This document shows positions 23,632 through 34,357 of a stretch of 64,000 bases of DNA, piece after piece. The first letter of the stretch is position 1; each line of letters starts with the position of its first letter. Location of the stretch: the NCBI RefSeq assembly GCF_022965805.1, contig NC_133105.1, forward strand, positions 25,554,978-25,618,977, read 5' to 3'. The position numbers and the translations under genes were made by a program. Origin of the DNA: Primulina eburnea (lineage: Eukaryota; Streptophyta; Magnoliopsida; Lamiales; Gesneriaceae). Under the pieces are notes generated by a model. It ran no database searches, was not told the DNA's origin, and was given only the letters and a program-made list of their open reading frames with translations.

Positions 23632-23883
23632 ATCAACCCACAGTAATAGAAAAGACTCCAGTTCTATCCACGTCGATATAGCATCGATCACCAGTAATAG
23701 AAGAAGCTCTGTTTCTATCCACATTGGTATAGTATCGATCACCAGTAATAGAAGAAACTCCGTATCTATCCACATCGATATAACATCGATCAACAGTAAT
23801 AGAAGAAATCATAATTCTATCCACATCGATACAGTACCGATCACCAGTAATAGAAGGAGCTATAATTCTATCCACATCGATAG
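23632..23883. repeat. 51-bp tandem repeat, second LTR copy
   Basis: Five units with the same AGTAATAG anchor and 51-bp spacing as in the partner LTR, offset 6829 bp, with scattered substitutions. Confidence 0.95.
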
Positions 23884-24651
23884 CCAATTATCCGGTGACA
23901 GACTATGGCACTACCGCCAATACACTATCTCATGACATCGTGCAATGTGCCCGTGGCGATCCCACCACTAACAGGCACTTCTGTCATAAGATTACTCTTC
24001 TAATACTTGCTATCTATAAATCAAGAGAACAAGTACCTCAATCAAATTAATGCAAATATCAATGCAATAAAGTAAAGTATGTGATTTAGGGAAACTCAAG
24101 TCTAAACCGACTCAAGTCGATCTCCCACTACACATTGACTTATACCTTTCTTTCGTCGGTTTCCGGCTCGGTCGAAGTCCTGAATTCACTGTCTGTCTGG
24201 AAATGACAATATCAATAATCTCATGTCAATATACCTTCCAAATCCACAACAATCTGATCAATCTGGATTTAATTCAAAATCCACGGCATAACGGTACAAT
24301 TTCAATATCCCCGTCAATACAACATCACCAGATAATAGTTACAATCCATAACCCATATCCAATACATTCTATAATCAATCCATAATCCAAATCCGTCCCA
24401 AAATCAATCCATATACTCTGAAAAATCATAACAATTCCATAATCAATATGTTTCTTAATCTGACTTCGATTCTACGATGTCTAACATATCAAGAACATCA
24501 TATATGAATCCTATTCAATTCTGACAATAGCATAATTTTAAAACATGTCAAAACGTAGTAAAACTTACGTCAAGTTGTAGCCTACGTTGATAGGATTTCA
24601 GTACTGAAGTCAGATTACAATTCGGACGGACGGATTTCTCACAAAAGGCGT

Positions 24652-24749
24652 AAGGATTTTCAACACATATACAGAAACGTTTCTCGATTCCTTTATTTCT
24701 AAGGATTTTCAACACATATACAGAAACGTTTCTCGATTCCTTTATTTCC
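24652..24749. repeat. 49-bp tandem duplication private to one LTR
   Basis: Two adjacent copies of a block starting AAGGATTTTCAACACATATA and ending TTTATTTC(T/C). The other gypsy B LTR has one copy, so the duplication arose after insertion or late in the lineage. Confidence 0.9.
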
Positions 24750-24839
24750 TTTCTACTGAAGGAATAACGTATATATGTATATATATATATCCTCGGTTGC
24801 ATAATAGAGAAACGTGGCACATTTTCATGTATTTTGATC

Positions 24840-25019
24840 GGCGCTCGAGCGGTTAATCTTTACCGCTCGGGCGCGAAGCTTTCTGTCCAAAGGTTTAACT
24901 TATCCTTCATTGGCGCTCGGGCGGTCACAAACTACCGCCCGGGCGCCACATCTTCTGCCTGAAACCTGCTCCTGTTGAACATTGGAGCTCAGGCGGTTAT
25001 TTTCTACCGCTCGGGCGCC
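24840..25019. promoter_or_regulatory. GC-rich inverted boxes, second LTR copy
   Basis: Same three-unit arrangement as 17966-18145. The first arm of the third unit has decayed (GGAGCTCAGGCGG). Confidence 0.65.
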
Positions 25020-25155
25020 AATAGTTCTGTCTAAGAATTGTCCAATTCATATGTTTTGCCCAATCTGGTTCCGGAATGGTCCGGCTATAATTATATCAAT
25101 TCATAATCAAGAATCTCATATTAACATGATATAAAATTTCGGACATTACAAAAAT

Positions 25156-25568
25156 GTTAGTCCACACGAACTTTTCAAAAGTTCCCTAATTAATTAAAAT
25201 AAATGGTACAATTGATAAATTTTAAGAGTTAAAAATATTAAAATTACCTAATAATTAAATTAAGCATTAAAAATGCTTAGAATCTAACTAAATCATTTAA
25301 AATTCTACAATCCTAACTTAAAATAAAATAACACATTTAAAAATCACCAAAATCGTCACCCGTCTATCTTCCTCGATCCCGCATCGAATAATCGCCTGAA
25401 ACATTAAACTCAAGAAAATATTTTAACGTGCATCACATAAACATAAATAATTTAAAATAAAGCAAACTAATAGATCATGCATTGCTAAAACCATTTTAAA
25501 GTTAAATAAATAATTTAATAATTTAAATAAATGTATGGGTTTTACGTGTACTGAATTTGGTCTCTACA
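25156..25568 (-). repeat. Gypsy A 5' LTR, outer segment
   Basis: Continuation of 14478-16260 beyond gypsy B. It aligns with about 9717-10126 and ends CTCTACA, which on the element strand is the LTR start TGTAGAG. Confidence 0.9.
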
Positions 25569-25573
25569 TATTC

Positions 25574-25603
25574 TCTCTGCTTCTTCATTTCCGTAACACT
25601 ACA
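25574..25603 (+). mobile_element. Copia relic 3' LTR, right segment
   Basis: Sequence after the TATTC duplicate continues the split copia LTR. The end is placed at ACTACA (25603) because copia LTRs end in CA. No outer target duplication was found, so the right boundary is uncertain. Confidence 0.4.
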
Positions 25604-25904
25604 AGAGATTTTCTCTTGGTTTGTATTGTGGAGCAACAAGTGGTCTAGCTTGTGTTATGTGATTCATTATGTAATCTGGAATTCACTATCTTGATTATTT
25701 GTGGTTAGTAAAAATGGAATCGGGTGCTGCTTGTCCATGGCGTAGACAATTGTCGAACCATGTTATATCGATGTGTGTTTATCCCATTTCATATTCGATT
25801 CTATTTGATCATCGTCAATTGTAATATCTTGCATTTTCAATATTAATCCAAACTCGATATTCTTGCATTCGGGACAAGTTAATTCAATTGTGATCCTTTG
25901 AATT
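25604..25904. other. Unassigned stretch, probably gypsy leader
   Basis: No gene. The end of this stretch merges into sequence like the gypsy A leader, so part of it is probably the 5' untranslated leader of the gag fragment that follows. Confidence 0.35.
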
Positions 25905-26575
25905 ACAACAGCATGTTGGTTACGTGTTGAGTTAAATTGTAGAACACTATGATTCCTAGACATAATGGTTGACCGCGAGGGTCGCGAGGGTCGTGAGGGG
26001 GAGAGAGTTACCCCTCCACGTACACAACCATATTTTCAAGCTCAGATGCTTGCTGACATGACACAGTTCTTTCCGCAGTTTGCTGGGAACAATGCCAAGG
26101 TGGAGAGGAGCACGAGGCCAGAAGCAGTGTATGAGTGTCTCCGCAAGATGGACCCCAAGGAATTTGGGGGAACGCCGGACCCTATGGTAGCTGAAAGATG
26201 GATCAACTCCATAGAGGTAATCTTTACCTTTATGGAGTCGCAGGACGTTGATAGAGTCGAGTGTGCTTCAGTGACAGTGAACCTTCAGACCCTTACTTGG
26301 GAGGGCTTTAGGGAGGTGCTCTACTCCAAGTACTTCACTGATGAGGTTCACTCTCGACTGACAAGGGAGTTCACGACTTTGCGATAGTGAGACCGCGATG
26401 TGGCGGAGTTTAGGAGGAAGTTTGAGCAGAGGTGTCACTTCGTTCCCTTGACAGCTAATCACCCCAGAGAGAAGTTAAAACATTTCATTGATAGTTTACG
26501 GCCGATCTTGCGCCCTGATATCCGTGTAACTGGTCCTACTACATTTGAAACTCAACAGTGTACCAATTGTCACAT
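25905..26575 (+). pseudogene. Gypsy A-family gag fragment, plus strand
   Basis: The segment before the ATG (GCATGTTGGTTACGTGTTGA and AACACTATGATTCCTAGA) matches the gypsy A leader at 14240-14310 in reverse. The frame begins at 25965 with MVDREGREGREGE, then AQMLADMTQFFPQFAGNNAK, RMDPKEF-like KMDPKEFGG, NLQTLTWEGFREVLYSKYF and LTREFTTLR. A stop (TAG near 26385) and a small shift follow, then AEFRRKFEQRCHFVP up to GPTTF, after which homology stops abruptly. About 17 codons that in gypsy A contain the LWWE motif are missing between CAS and VTVNLQ. No LTR or pol accompanies it. It is a truncated retroelement piece, not a domesticated gene as far as I can see. Confidence 0.85.
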
Positions 26576-26611
26576 AACTGACTTATGCTAATTAAATCGT
26601 AAAAAAAAAAA

Positions 26612-29190
26612 AATTAACCAATAACAAATCTCTAATGATTACCTTTCCAAATACTCTTACCCTTACCCACGACCTTATCCTTAGAATTATCACCAAATGT
26701 TAGGGTATCAATTCGGGTGGGTTGGATCGGGTTGAGAAATTGTACTATTCAAAAATTGCTCAACCCGAACCCAACCCGAACCCGAGCCAACCCGAAAACT
26801 CTCAACTCGAACCCAAACTTGAATCGACCTGAATTCGATTTTTTAAATTTTTTTAAGAAAATTAAATAATAATAATAATAATAATTTACTTTGAACGCAT
26901 AATAACAAAATCTCCCTCATATATATGATTTAAATTTGAAAGTCTAATTGTATAAAAATAAAGTATATTTACTAAACCAAATAAACAATTGTTTAAAAAA
27001 TAAAAATGTTCAAAATAAATATTAAAATATGAAAATTTATGATATAAATATACAATAAATATTTTTTCAGACATACAATATATAAAAATGTATGAAATAT
27101 TTATTAATTGTATTTTAAAAAAATTAAAATTTCAGGTAAACCTGGGTCAACTCGAGTTGAACGGAAGCAAACTCAACCCAATCCGTCATTTTTTTGGGTC
27201 AGCTATCGTGTCCAACCCGATCTGACCTGAACCCGTAAACCCCAAACAGAAACCTAATTTTTTTCGGGTTGAACCGTGTCGGGTTAGTGGGTCGTGTCTG
27301 ATTTTGACACCCCTACCAAATGTGATTTTTGTTCCTTTGTAATCAATCACTTCTGATAACAGCTTAATGTCATCGGTCATGTGCCCCGAACATCCACTGT
27401 CTAGGAACCAGATAGATTCTTTAATAATCTTGTTCTTTTGTATCTGCAATCATCAAGATAATATTTTGGTACCCAAGACTAGTTGGGTAATGAACGGAAT
27501 AACCCTTTTAGGACCCACGCTTGAATGATCCGAACATATTTCCCGTTGTCTATTACCAATAGGGCGAGGTTGTGTGCATAAACAGGTGATATGTGTTGTG
27601 TTCTCTCTCTTACTGAATGTTGTTTGGGTTGTTCATCCTTCCTTTCCAATTTGTATCTTTGTTTTGGATCGGCCGACAGTTATGGTTACGGTATGATTTT
27701 CACTTCGAAGAATAATGTCTGTTGGACATGACTTTTTGCAAGATCATTTCAAGACGTGGTGACAGCTTGATTTTGTCTACTCTTTAGCCATGATCGGTTG
27801 GACATAGAACTCTCAAATTCAATGTAACCTAAACCACGATGATTGACTTTGTTATCCATATTTGCATTCTGGTTGTTTGAAGTTCAAGCTGGTCATGTTC
27901 ATATATCATTCTAGATTTGAAAAGGTTAATAATTTTTTACTTTCCCCTTTTCTAGATACGATTGAGTACTTGCATCAGAAATACTACACTCATTACTACC
28001 AAATCCTAGCCCAATTTTACCATCGACTGGTTTTTTCAATTCATGCATCTTCTCTATAGAAGTAGAGACTTGTTGCAAGAGTTAACTAGGAGTGTCGACC
28101 ATTTGTTTTCATTCAACGTTTCTTGGAACACTCTTTGTATATCGTCAATCTCAACCGCTACCAGATTAACTTCTACTTTAAGATTGTCAACGTCGTTTCG
28201 CTGCAAAAAGCTAGAATTGATTGACATATCTTTCATTGTTTTCTGTCTAGGCTTCATGGAATAATTGCGAGTATTTTGTACTCATCTACCATGTCATACA
28301 GTGCCATGACATGATTGTCACGTGTAAATTCAGTTTAGTCAAAATTAAATACAATGACATCAATAGTTTCAAGCTCAACTTCAGAAATCTCTGGCTAAAC
28401 ATTTTCCATGAGACACTAATCCTTCTCATCAACACTTTATTTAATGAGATATTCGAACTAGATTTTTCTGAATTTGAATCGGCCCATTTTCTTTTGCTCT
28501 CCTCACAACAAGCACTCTTTGATCTTTTTTATTCTTGAAATATCTTCTTTCATCTTTGGACCGTCATCTTTTAAATGGTCTTTTTTCTTCTTTCTTTAGC
28601 ATATTACAATCTGCAATGATATAGTCAGTAGATTTTCTGCTAGAGGCTTTTTCATTAATAGTCGGAGTTGATGTTGTGGCGGCCTAGAGCTTTTGTGGGT
28701 TGGGGAGTGGATGACTCCTCTTCTGTCCTGATTCTTATCTCAAATTCATAAGTTTCAAGTCAACAAACAAATCATGTAGCTCTAGTTTGTTGACGTCTTT
28801 GGATTCCTTCATTGGCCACTATCATTACATTTCATTCTCTGGGAAGTGCTCTCATTAACTTCAAATAAATTTCATGGTTATAATATTTTTTACCGAGAGA
28901 TGAAAGTTCAATAATGATACTACTAAATCGTTCAAAAAACTCATTTAATGTTTTTTCGGGCTTAATTTTACATTATCGAACTTCTGGATGGCAACTGTTA
29001 GCTTGTTCTCATTGATATGGCCATTACTCTCATATAATTGGGTCAGTTTCTCTCACATCTCTTTAGTCGTGGAACAAGTTTTGATTTCGCTAAACATATT
29101 TTTATCTAAAGTTTTGTAAAGGATATCGTTGGCCACAATTTCGATGTTGGCCTTCTTCTTATCCTCAACCCGTTCTTATACCACTTATTA
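26612..29190 (-). pseudogene. Ty1/copia gag-protease relic, minus strand
   Basis: Read right to left. There is a degraded PBS-like TGGTATAAGAACGGG near 29180. Gag pieces follow: KKKANIEIVANDILYKTL, FSEIKTCSTTKEM, EKLTQLYESNGHINENKLTV, and further down a LPREW-type stretch. Then half of a zinc knuckle (YIIADCNMLKKEEKRPFK near 28590-28640) and a coiled Asn/Val-rich piece (28054-28257). The protease reads ESIWFLDSGCSGHMTDDIKL and ends TKITFG at the MITE, resuming beyond it as TFGDNSKDKVVGKGKSIWK. Stops and frameshifts are frequent and the gag N-terminus is deleted. The downstream integrase and RT are absent. This is a separate copia from the one at 6.8 kb, since the orientation and domains differ. 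Confidence 0.8.
26701..27315. mobile_element. hAT-type MITE with perfect 8-bp target duplication
   Basis: 615-bp non-coding element. The left end TAGGGTATCAA pairs with the reverse complement of the right end, TAGGGGTGTCAA. The perfect 8-bp duplication CCAAATGT flanks it (26693-26700 and 27316-27323). Subterminal regions are packed with CGGGTTGGGT-like motifs in both orientations, usual for hAT subterminal transposase-binding repeats. It splits the protease codons of a copia relic, and joining the flanks restores the reading TKITFGDNSK. It has no transposase and would have moved in trans. Confidence 0.9.
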
Positions 29191-30047
29191 AGATCGATTT
29201 AAAATTTAAAGGAGGTGAATAAACTCTTTACAAATTCTTAAATTTGTTCGTAACATTTTTTAAGCTATTAAGAACTATTATTAAACAACTAACTTTAGTG
29301 AACCACTTTGAAATAGAGTATGTGCGGAAACACTTTTGTTTGGCTAGTGATAAATAAACGGTTGGCAGTTTAACAAGAAACGGTTCAATTTTTAATCCCC
29401 TATTTTTTACCAGCTAGATACAAGTTGACTACTAAAAAGTATGGAAATGTACGGCTAGTGCTAGTGAGTTACAATATACTCATTTGATTATTCTTTTAAC
29501 AAGGAAAACGTGTAGATAAATATGAAATCCGAGTAACATGCAGTGCAAAGTAAATGTCACAAGATATATAGAAACTTTAAAACAATAATCTTCTATGTCT
29601 CTCCTTCTTCCACCCATGAAAAAGATTTACTAGAAGACTTTAATTGTTACAAAAACTGGAAAACATCCACTTCCGTTAAAACTTATCCACATACATATAG
29701 CTTGAATAGATTTAGCGAATGTGAAGCACGAGATGATAATAAATGATCATATATTGAAGTATGTGTGTGCTTGGTTCAATATCTTTATGATTGAAAGATA
29801 TCGGTGCTCGAGATCTTGATAAGGCAGATTGTGAATAGTTCCAATATTCTCTTGGTCTCGAGCTATGCCCTTAAACAGTTGAACTCTTCCAACGTTAACT
29901 ATCGCATCAGTGTTAAACTTGTATTGTTAGCCGACAGAAAAGTATGTTGTCCTTTGTATCTTTTCCCTTCATGGCATGCCACAATTAATGCTTCTTGGCA
30001 TGTATCTAAATATGGCAAATAATGGCTTCTGAAACCCACAAGCCTAA
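29191..30047. other. No gene; possible copia LTR remnant then host DNA
   Basis: Directly beyond the PBS-like site of the minus-strand copia relic one expects its 5' LTR, but no second copy exists here to define it. Open frames at 29543-29746 and 29804-30022 have no recognisable similarity. Confidence 0.35.
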
Positions 30048-30332
30048 CTAGCTCCATCCAACACCCTCATATTCCGGCCTGATCAGCCAAACTTCTCCTC
30101 CAGTTTCTGACTATTGCTAATCAGTGCTAGTGTCCAATCATCTTCGCCGGCCTTATCTTCAATCCAAACTCAGAAATGGCTGCCATCCTCAGTCTTGACT
30201 AGCTCCATCCAACATCTTTTTATACCGGCCTCAGCCAACCTCCGCCTACATTTTTTGACCAACGATGACCTCCGCCGACATCCAATTTTTCTCGCCGGTC
30301 ATCTCTTTTCTTCTTTTCAAATTCAGAAACTG
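30048..30332. repeat. Degenerate ~153-bp direct repeat at copia D target
   Basis: Two diverged units start TAGCTCCATCCAACA (about 30048 and 30201). Both contain a CCGGCCT block and an AAAYTCAGAAA block. The second is cut by copia D and continues after 42940 with a possible third partial unit (TCTCGGTCAATCTTCGC). No coding function is evident. Confidence 0.5.
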
Positions 30333-30337
30333 TCTCC

Positions 30338-30536
30338 TATTAAAAGTGTTAGTAGGATAGGAAACACGCTTCTCAGTCTTGTTAACCCACACTCACACAT
30401 GGGCACATATAAATAGTTACAAGCGGTTACTATATAATTCATTGAACATTTTCCTTTTCATTCCTTGTACTCGTCTGAAGACTTGAGCTTACTTCAATGG
30501 AAATTCTTTTGTTCAATCGCTTTATGCTTTCTAATA
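30338..30536 (+). repeat. Copia D 5' LTR
   Basis: 199 bp from TATTAAAAG to TTTCTAATA. By eye it differs from the 3' LTR by four transitions and two single-base indels. Confidence 0.95.
30408..30415 (+). promoter_or_regulatory. TATA box in copia D LTR
   Basis: TATAAATA lies 71 bp into the LTR and is conserved in the 3' LTR. This is the expected RNA polymerase II promoter element. Confidence 0.65.
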
Positions 30537-30549
30537 TGGTATCAGAGCT
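30537..30549 (+). promoter_or_regulatory. Copia D primer-binding site (tRNA-iMet)
   Basis: TGGTATCAGAGCT starts at the first base after the LTR, a 12-base match to the initiator-Met PBS core. Confidence 0.9.
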
Positions 30550-30581
30550 TAAAAATCATTGAGTTGTAGCTGTAGTTCTCC

Positions 30582-31432
30582 ATGGCAAAGGGAAATCAAG
30601 CCTTGACATCTTCTCAAGCTATGAACAATTCCAACGGCCGAATGGTTTCTGAAGACTCGAGCAGTCCATTCTTTCTCCAGAACGGAGATCATCCTGGATT
30701 GGAGTTAGTCTCGCATCCACTCATAGGTAATAATTACAATACTTGGAGTCGAGCAATATCAATGGTGTTAACAGCCAAAAATAAGCTCGTTTTTGTTGAT
30801 GGTTCTTGTTTACGCCCTAAGCTGGATGATTTGATGTATGGAGCTTGGAATCGTTGCAATAGCATGGTTATTTCGTGGATTTTAAACTCTGTTAGTCGCG
30901 AAATATCGGATAGTCTATTGTATATACCTACGGCATCTGAGATTTGGATTGACTTAAGAGATAGGTTTCGCCAGAGCAATGCTCCGAGAATTTTTCAAAT
31001 CAAGAAGCTTTTGACTGGGTTACATCAAGGCTCCATGGATATCAATGCCTATTACACCAAATTACGAACTCTAAGGGATGAGTTGAAGGATTTTCAGCCT
31101 GTATCTGTCTGCAATTGTGGATCAATGAAGGACTGGGTCAATTATCAAAATCAAGAGTGTGTGATTCAATTTTTAATGGGGCTGAATGAATCCTACGCAC
31201 AGATCCGTGCTCAAATTCTAATGATGGAACCAATCCCTGTGATATCTAAGGTTTTTGCGCTAGTTGTTCAGAAAGAGAGGCAGCGATCTATACACAAAGG
31301 CATTGCAAGTTCTTCCCCTGATCAATATTCTTTCAATCAACAACCTTTTGTGGTAGCTATGACTAAAGGAAATCAGTATGCTAAAGACAATTCTGGTGAT
31401 AAGCCAACTTGTTCTCATTGTCATCCATCTTT
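30582..31432 (+). pseudogene. Copia D gag, cut by element E
   Basis: The capsid-type gag of copia elements packages element RNA in a cytoplasmic particle. The frame starts MAKGNQALTSSQAMNNSNGR. It has HPLIGNNYNTWSRAISMVL, the conserved start of the gag domain, then WILNSVSREISDSLLY, IWIDLRDRFRQSNAPRIFQI, INAYYTKLRTLRDEL and CVIQFLMGLNESYAQIRAQI. It reaches the first half of a zinc knuckle (PTCSHC), where element E interrupts. The other half (TIDKCYKIHGFPVGHPKYK) begins just right of 38986. No stop occurs in the part before the break. A few gag codons and the expected left target duplicate of element E are missing at the junction. Confidence 0.92.
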
Positions 31433-31736
31433 TAATATACGATAAGTATTGTCATCCATCTTTTAATTTTGAGAATTTTAAGAAAAGTTGAAATTCGAGA
31501 TTAGTATAGCAATAGCACTAAGTCATTTGGGTATTTTAAGTTGCGATATGAAAATAAGGATTTAGAACGAAAATTAATTGGGATCAAGGAGACGTAATGA
31601 CATTCTAGAACTTAAGTTTGATCAGAGTAGCGCAGCGGAAGCGTGGATTTTTGGGGATACTAGAACTAAGTCTAAACTTTGGGTTATTAAAGATAAGCAA
31701 ATATTGAGGACGAAATTCAATTTAAGGGGGGAAGAT
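31433..31736 (+). other. Element E internal 3' remnant with PPT
   Basis: Matches 35677-35980 closely. It ends in the purine tract AATTTAAGGGGGGAAGAT directly before LTR1. As the leftmost piece it shows that an upstream LTR existed and was lost. Confidence 0.85.
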
Positions 31737-32847
31737 TGTAACGCCCCGAAAATTTAAGGTCCTCGTAAACCACATGCGCGCAAGTTATTAAATTCTTTTG
31801 TATTTTAATTAAATGCTTTAATTGCATGGATTAATTATGTTATGCATTTTTGCATGTTTAAAATATGTTTTTCTACATGATTGCACTAAAATGTATTTTT
31901 AAAGGTTATTCGAGTTGCGATCGAGGAACGGAGACCGAGGGCTGAAAAATAGAAAATGATTTTTATTAAATAGTTGTTTTTAATTATTTACAAATTTGGG
32001 TGATGTTTTTTATTATTTTTTAAAATAAGGGTTTTCGTGGTGATTTTATACGCCGGGACGTAAATTTTATCGGTGTTGGTTTTTCAATTAAAATACGAGC
32101 TTTTTGGCAACCCGGCTAAAAAGTTCACATATTTAATAAAAGAAAAACTTTGTTAGTATTTTAATAATCCTAAAATAGACTAATGGGCCTAATTTAATGG
32201 CTTATTAGGCCTAAAGTCTAGATTATGGATTTGATGGTATTTAAAGTGTTAATTGTTGCAAAACCCTACACAATTCAAGACACAAAATCGGCCACTCAAT
32301 TTTGAAAAAAATAAAACTCTCCCTCACAAACCCTCACGGCAGCACCCTAGCAATTGGAAGGAGATTTTCATAGGGTTCTAGCGAGTTCTAGCCAAAGTCG
32401 TCCCTCCCGTTCTTCGTCGTCAACGGATTTTCGCGCGTATAATACGCAAAGGCACACCTTAATCTCCCTTGCTCATCCATTATATCATATTATGTCTTTG
32501 AATTATTGTTTACTTAAACGTCATGAAAGCTTTGTTCAGATTTTCGAGTTTCTGTCCATGTGGTGTTCGAATTCTTGATGTTTTAAAGCAACTAATTTGT
32601 TTTAGGCTTGGTTAAGGGGCTGCCATGATGCTATACATGTTCAAGAAAAGATTTAAATATAAAACTAATCCTTACACTCGCCCTTGACAGCAGGAAATCG
32701 AAGGAAAAAACCAAGAACCGAAAAGATAATTGCACACAACCAACTTGCTGTCAATTCACGAGGGGCGATCGGGTTTGTCTTGGGAGGATAGGGGCTGGGT
32801 CTTGGCTTGGTCCAGGGCTCGGTCAAGGTCTGTTCTTGGTCTTGGGA

Positions 32848-32870
32848 GAGTCCTAGCCAAGCTAGGACTC
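32848..32870 (+). repeat. Hairpin GAGTCCTAGC-CAA-GCTAGGACTC
   Basis: Perfect 10-bp arms around a CAA loop. It is also present in LTR2 at 37093-37115. Confidence 0.9.
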
Positions 32871-32890
32871 ATAACCGAAGGGCGGGGAGG

Positions 32891-32910
32891 AGTCCTTGCA
32901 TGCAAGGACT
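32891..32910. repeat. Perfect 20-bp palindrome in LTR1
   Basis: AGTCCTTGCATGCAAGGACT is its own reverse complement. LTR2 lacks exactly this block plus three flanking bases (junction near 37131). Confidence 0.95.
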
Positions 32911-34343
32911 GCCACCCGAGAAATCGCACAGCCTTGGTGCAGGGTTCGCGCCACCCTCAGGCGTTTGTGGCTCGATGCATGGGGCACGGGCTGGGCTAGG
33001 AAGGTTCATTAGGGTCCTAAGCAAGTGTCCATGGGCTGGGTTTGGTTAGTATAGCGTTGGTTGGAGCCACACGATCACACACAAAGTTTTCGCACTTGTT
33101 GTAACTCTCGTCCGGATAAGGAGTAGATTGTGTGGTCTCGTTTTTGAGTTTTTGGGACTTGTTTTGGCTAACTTAGAGTCCAGTAGGGTACTTTGTCATT
33201 TTGGGCACCTTTTGGCTCGATATGACTCGGGACGAACTCGTGAAAATTAAGAGATGGCTCGGGGTCGAAGTTTAGATGTCAAAACGAGTTTTAAAATAAA
33301 TAATTTTTGGAAAACGACTCACGGGGGTCGATTCATGGTCCATAAGGGCTAAAATAATTTAAAAAGATTAAATTTAGAATTTAGGAATTTTATATTAAAG
33401 TTTGGTATTTTTCGGGATTAAAACACCGTTAAAATAATTAGGAAAGATAATTGAAAAAGTCTAACATTTAAGTCAAATAAAATAATGAAAAAATTCACGT
33501 AAGCTTAAATAATTATTTGGGACATGTTAGAGCCATGAAATCAAGAAAAGAATCGAAAACGAAAAATGTCGAGTCTAGGGGTAAAACGGTCATTTTACAC
33601 CGGAAAATTAGTAAAGGTCATGGCAGTGCCCTATTGGCTGTTTTAAATGCTAATATGATTATTTTTAATGTTTATGAAGGTTTACAAGTTAAAATGATTA
33701 TTTTATGGTTTTGATTGTAAAAACGATGATTTTAACTATCTATGGATTTTTATGACGAAACGATAACGTTAAAAGACATGTTGCATGCTTGGTTTAAAAT
33801 TAAAAATGTTATATGCACGTTTTTTTCTTAGTAATGATAATACGTTGAAGGATGTGAAGGGATTGTAACTAACACGATGATATGTTGGAGATATCGTGAG
33901 GGTTATGGTCCCAGTGGGAGCCCGACGATCGTATTTCCTTGGATACGGATATATATATGTATATGATGATACGATATTACGCAAGGCCAGGGCCCAGTTG
34001 ACCGGTGAGAGTGTTGCTGGTGTCCCCCGCCGCCCAGTACTGTAGTTACATGTAGATGGATCCATCGCCTAACAGGTATATGAAAGTCACAATCAACTAT
34101 CCGATTTCAACAAACACAAATACGAACATGAATATGAATACAAGTATGGACACGAATATGAATATGTTTAAGGGATATGTTTATGCCTTTGAAAATGTTT
34201 TTATGCATCACGAAAATGTTTACGAAAGCGAATAAGTCTAAAGTTTATGCATCTTCATGAAATGTTATCTTACGTAAATGTATTTTTCACCGTTATATGT
34301 TAACTGTATTATGTATTACTCGTTATAAAGATTATGGTGTGTT

Positions 34344-34357
34344 GAGTCTTTAGACTC
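34344..34357 (+). promoter_or_regulatory. Conserved LTR stem-loop (element E LTR1)
   Basis: GAGTCTTTAGACTC followed by ACTAG, about 400 bp before the LTR 3' edge. Confidence 0.55.

Larger units (their letters stand above)
16261..25150 (-). mobile_element. Gypsy B: Ty3/gypsy chromovirus nested in gypsy A LTR
   Basis: 8890-bp element with LTRs 16261-18276 and 23090-25150, both TG...CA, flanked by a perfect target duplication AAAAT (16256-16260 and 25151-25155). PBS, gag-pol and PPT are in the expected minus-strand order. It is younger than gypsy A because it splits that element's LTR. Four in-frame stops and a frameshift make it defective. A third LTR of the same family begins at 63366. Confidence 0.96.
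23090..25150 (-). repeat. Gypsy B 5' LTR
   Basis: 2061 bp, same ends as 16261-18276. It carries the 51-bp repeat (23632-23883) and the GC boxes (24840-25019). It also has a 49-bp tandem duplication (24652-24749) absent from the other LTR, which explains most of the length difference. Confidence 0.95.
7904..25568 (-). mobile_element. Gypsy A: degenerate Ty3/gypsy chromovirus
   Basis: A complete but dead element on the minus strand: 5' LTR (14478-16260 plus 25156-25568), PBS, gag-pol relic, PPT and 3' LTR (7904-10126). The outer flanks TATTA (7899-7903) and TATTC (25569-25573) are a 4-of-5 target duplication. The left LTR has lost its canonical outer TG/CA (TTTAGAG instead of TGTAGAG when read on the minus strand). 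Its 5' LTR was later split by gypsy B. Without that insertion the element would be about 8.8 kb. It is inserted in the 3' LTR of a copia relic. Confidence 0.9.

Noticed and set aside
25965..26575. Domesticated gag-derived host gene
   Set aside because: A stop and small shift interrupt it, the conserved LWWE region is deleted, and no gene-like flanks or introns are visible.
29543..30022. Two open frames of about 70 codons
   Set aside because: No recognisable similarity, ordinary length for AT-rich intergenic DNA, no splice or start context.
32354..33049. Several 65-100-codon frames repeated at 36599-37271
   Set aside because: They lie in element E LTRs. Indels and substitutions between the LTRs alter frames and lengths, so they are not conserved as proteins.
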